From Comamonas koreensis (lineage in GTDB: Bacteria; Pseudomonadota; Gammaproteobacteria; Burkholderiales; Burkholderiaceae_C), in the NCBI RefSeq assembly GCF_014076495.1, contig NZ_CP043575.1:496001-560000 (forward strand): DNA of 64,000 bases. Reading direction: 5' to 3'. Within the stretch, counting starts at the first letter, position 1, and every line of letters begins with the position of its first letter. The position numbers were made by a program, and so were the translations under genes. Positions 63,046 to 64,000 of the stretch are shown here, piece by piece. The notes beneath the pieces were generated by a model. That model ran no database searches. It was given only the letters and a program-made list of their open reading frames with translations, and had not been told where the DNA came from.

Positions 63046-63419
63046 GCCTTTACGGCTTAATTTTTACTTGCAGAGCGGCATAGATTGGCACCCAGATAGC
63101 TTGAGTGCCGCCATGTTCCAAAAAATAGGCTAAGCCATTCAAAGACCGGCTGTGCCGTGGAGTGCCGATCGCTGACTCGGCAAAAATGCGTTTCCACACA
63201 GCCTCGGCCGGGAGTTGACTGTCCAAGTTTCGGAGCTGGTAAAAACGCCAATATTGTGAAAGCCTCATTAATTGCGGTGCTCAATGCAGCATTGAGGTTT
63301 AGTCAAACTGCGAACTAAGCCCTCGTTTACACCCTTCATCTAGCAGTGAAGGGTAGTTATCCAAGGTCTGCTGCTAGTCATAAACGCCAAAAATCCCGCA
63401 AGTGCGGGGTAATCCCCCC
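63046..63419. other. Region between transposase remnant and IS3-family element
   Basis: A 72-codon minus-strand frame (63050-63268) is open, but I recognise nothing in it and see no clear ribosome site. The rest is noncoding and includes the hairpin at 63388-63409. The left end of the IS3-family element must lie here, but I could not pair its terminal repeat within the window. Confidence 0.4.
63388..63409 (-). terminator. Hairpin terminator behind the IS3-family transposase
   Basis: The stem CCCGCA/TGCGGG (63395-63400 and 63403-63408) is followed on the minus strand by ATTTTTGG. Confidence 0.6.
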
Positions 63420-64000
63420 TTAAACCATTGCTCTGAGAAGTAGAGCTATGCGGCCATGGCAAGCCGCTGTTTGGGGGGTGATGCCGCCCAATGCCATATT
63501 TGGGCGTTCATGGTTGTACCGCCACATCCATTGCGTGGCGTAATCTCGAACTTCATCAAGATTGCGCCAATGGTACTGCGACAGCCATTCATAGCGAACG
63601 GTCCTGTTGAAGCGCTCCACATAGGCATTTTGCTGAGGCTTGCCTGGCTGGATGTATTCCAAACGGATACCTTTGGCGCTCGCCCAGTTTTGCAGGGTTG
63701 CGCTGACGTATTCGGGCCCGTTGTCACAGCGAATCACTTGCGGCTTGCCACGCCACTGCATGATTTGCTCCAAGACCCGAATCACACGCTGCGCGGGCAA
63801 TGAGAAGTCCACCTCAATACCCAGTGCTTCACGGTTGAAGTCATCAATGACGTTGAGCAGCCGGATACTGCGGCCATCTTCAAGCTGGTCATGCATAAAG
63901 TCCATTGACCAAACAACATCTGGGTTTGCTGGCACTGTCAGTGGCTCAGGTTTGGCACGCTCCAAGCGCTTGCGTGGCCGAATGCGCAAATTGAGCTCCA
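63420..64000 (-). CDS. IS3-family transposase OrfB, partial at window edge
   Basis: The C-terminal ~193 residues of an IS3-family integrase-type transposase. The catalytic triad is visible: Asp in VWSMDFMHD, Asp in RCDNGPEY and Glu in [18 protein letters not shown]. The C-terminal [15 protein letters not shown] is typical. The frame continues past 64000 on its N-terminal side (residues before [10 protein letters not shown] are still open), so OrfB's start and OrfA are outside the window. Confidence 0.9.
   Translation of the reverse strand, partial: ELNLRIRPRKRLERAKPEPLTVPANPDVVWSMDFMHDQLEDGRSIRLLNVIDDFNREALGIEVDFSLPAQRVIRVLEQIMQWRGKPQVIRCDNGPEYVSATLQNWASAKGIRLEYIQPGKPQQNAYVERFNRTVRYEWLSQYHWRNLDEVRDYATQWMWRYNHERPNMALGGITPQTAACHGRIALLLRAMV

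Noticed and set aside
63050..63268. 72-codon minus-strand frame beside the IS3-family element
   Set aside because: Unrecognised, no clear ribosome site; recorded only in the description of the gap.

Overview
The window looks like chromosomal DNA of a betaproteobacterium of the family Comamonadaceae, most likely Comamonas or a close relative. The grounds are the high-GC genes, the mnmG-rsmG-lysE-parA-parB gene order, a split methionine synthase, a PQQ-dependent glucose/quinate-type dehydrogenase, and the overall protein style. The assignment is inference; no rRNA or tRNA gene is present to confirm it.

Layout. (1) 0-8.2 kb: a flavin monooxygenase divergent from an AcoR-type sigma54 activator, with a near-consensus sigma54 promoter and paired dyads between them; then a DUF7661 protein, an APH(6)-like kinase and a membrane PQQ dehydrogenase. 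(2) 8.3-16 kb: a six-gene 5-oxoproline (pyroglutamate) cluster on the minus strand (DUF969, DUF979, pcp, pxpA, fused pxpBC, biotin carboxylase-BCCP) under a divergent GntR regulator with twin operators. (3) 16-31.5 kb: metH module, recQ, a secreted protein, fetAB, aidB, sdaA, LysR, a thioesterase, a small D-amino-acid cluster (Asp/Glu racemase, gltI, dadA), LysR and a cobalamin adenosyltransferase. (4) 31.5-37 kb: FAD oxidase, MFS/AraC pair, flavin reductase, GNAT.

(5) 37.2-48.1 kb is the most unusual block: a 999-residue secreted protein made of about 13 repeats of 63-79 residues, an HfaB/CsgG-type outer-membrane lipoprotein with an OmpA-like tail, and a small Q/N/S-rich secreted protein. 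These stand opposite a NarL-type regulator, a peptide-binding-type periplasmic protein and a hybrid histidine kinase, followed by a second CsgG-like lipoprotein with a peptidoglycan-binding domain. The reading offered is a sensor-controlled curli/Hfa-like surface fibre or adhesin system.

(6) 48.3-64 kb is the replication-origin neighbourhood: parB, parA, rsmG, mnmG, three parS sites, gst, copZ-cueR, rdgC, a Spy-like protein and pagL, then about 3.4 kb without a convincing gene. That gap carries nine perfect DnaA boxes and further near-matches in two clusters around an AT-rich stretch (oriC). It is followed by an intact IS5-family element, a transposase remnant and the edge of an IS3-family element.
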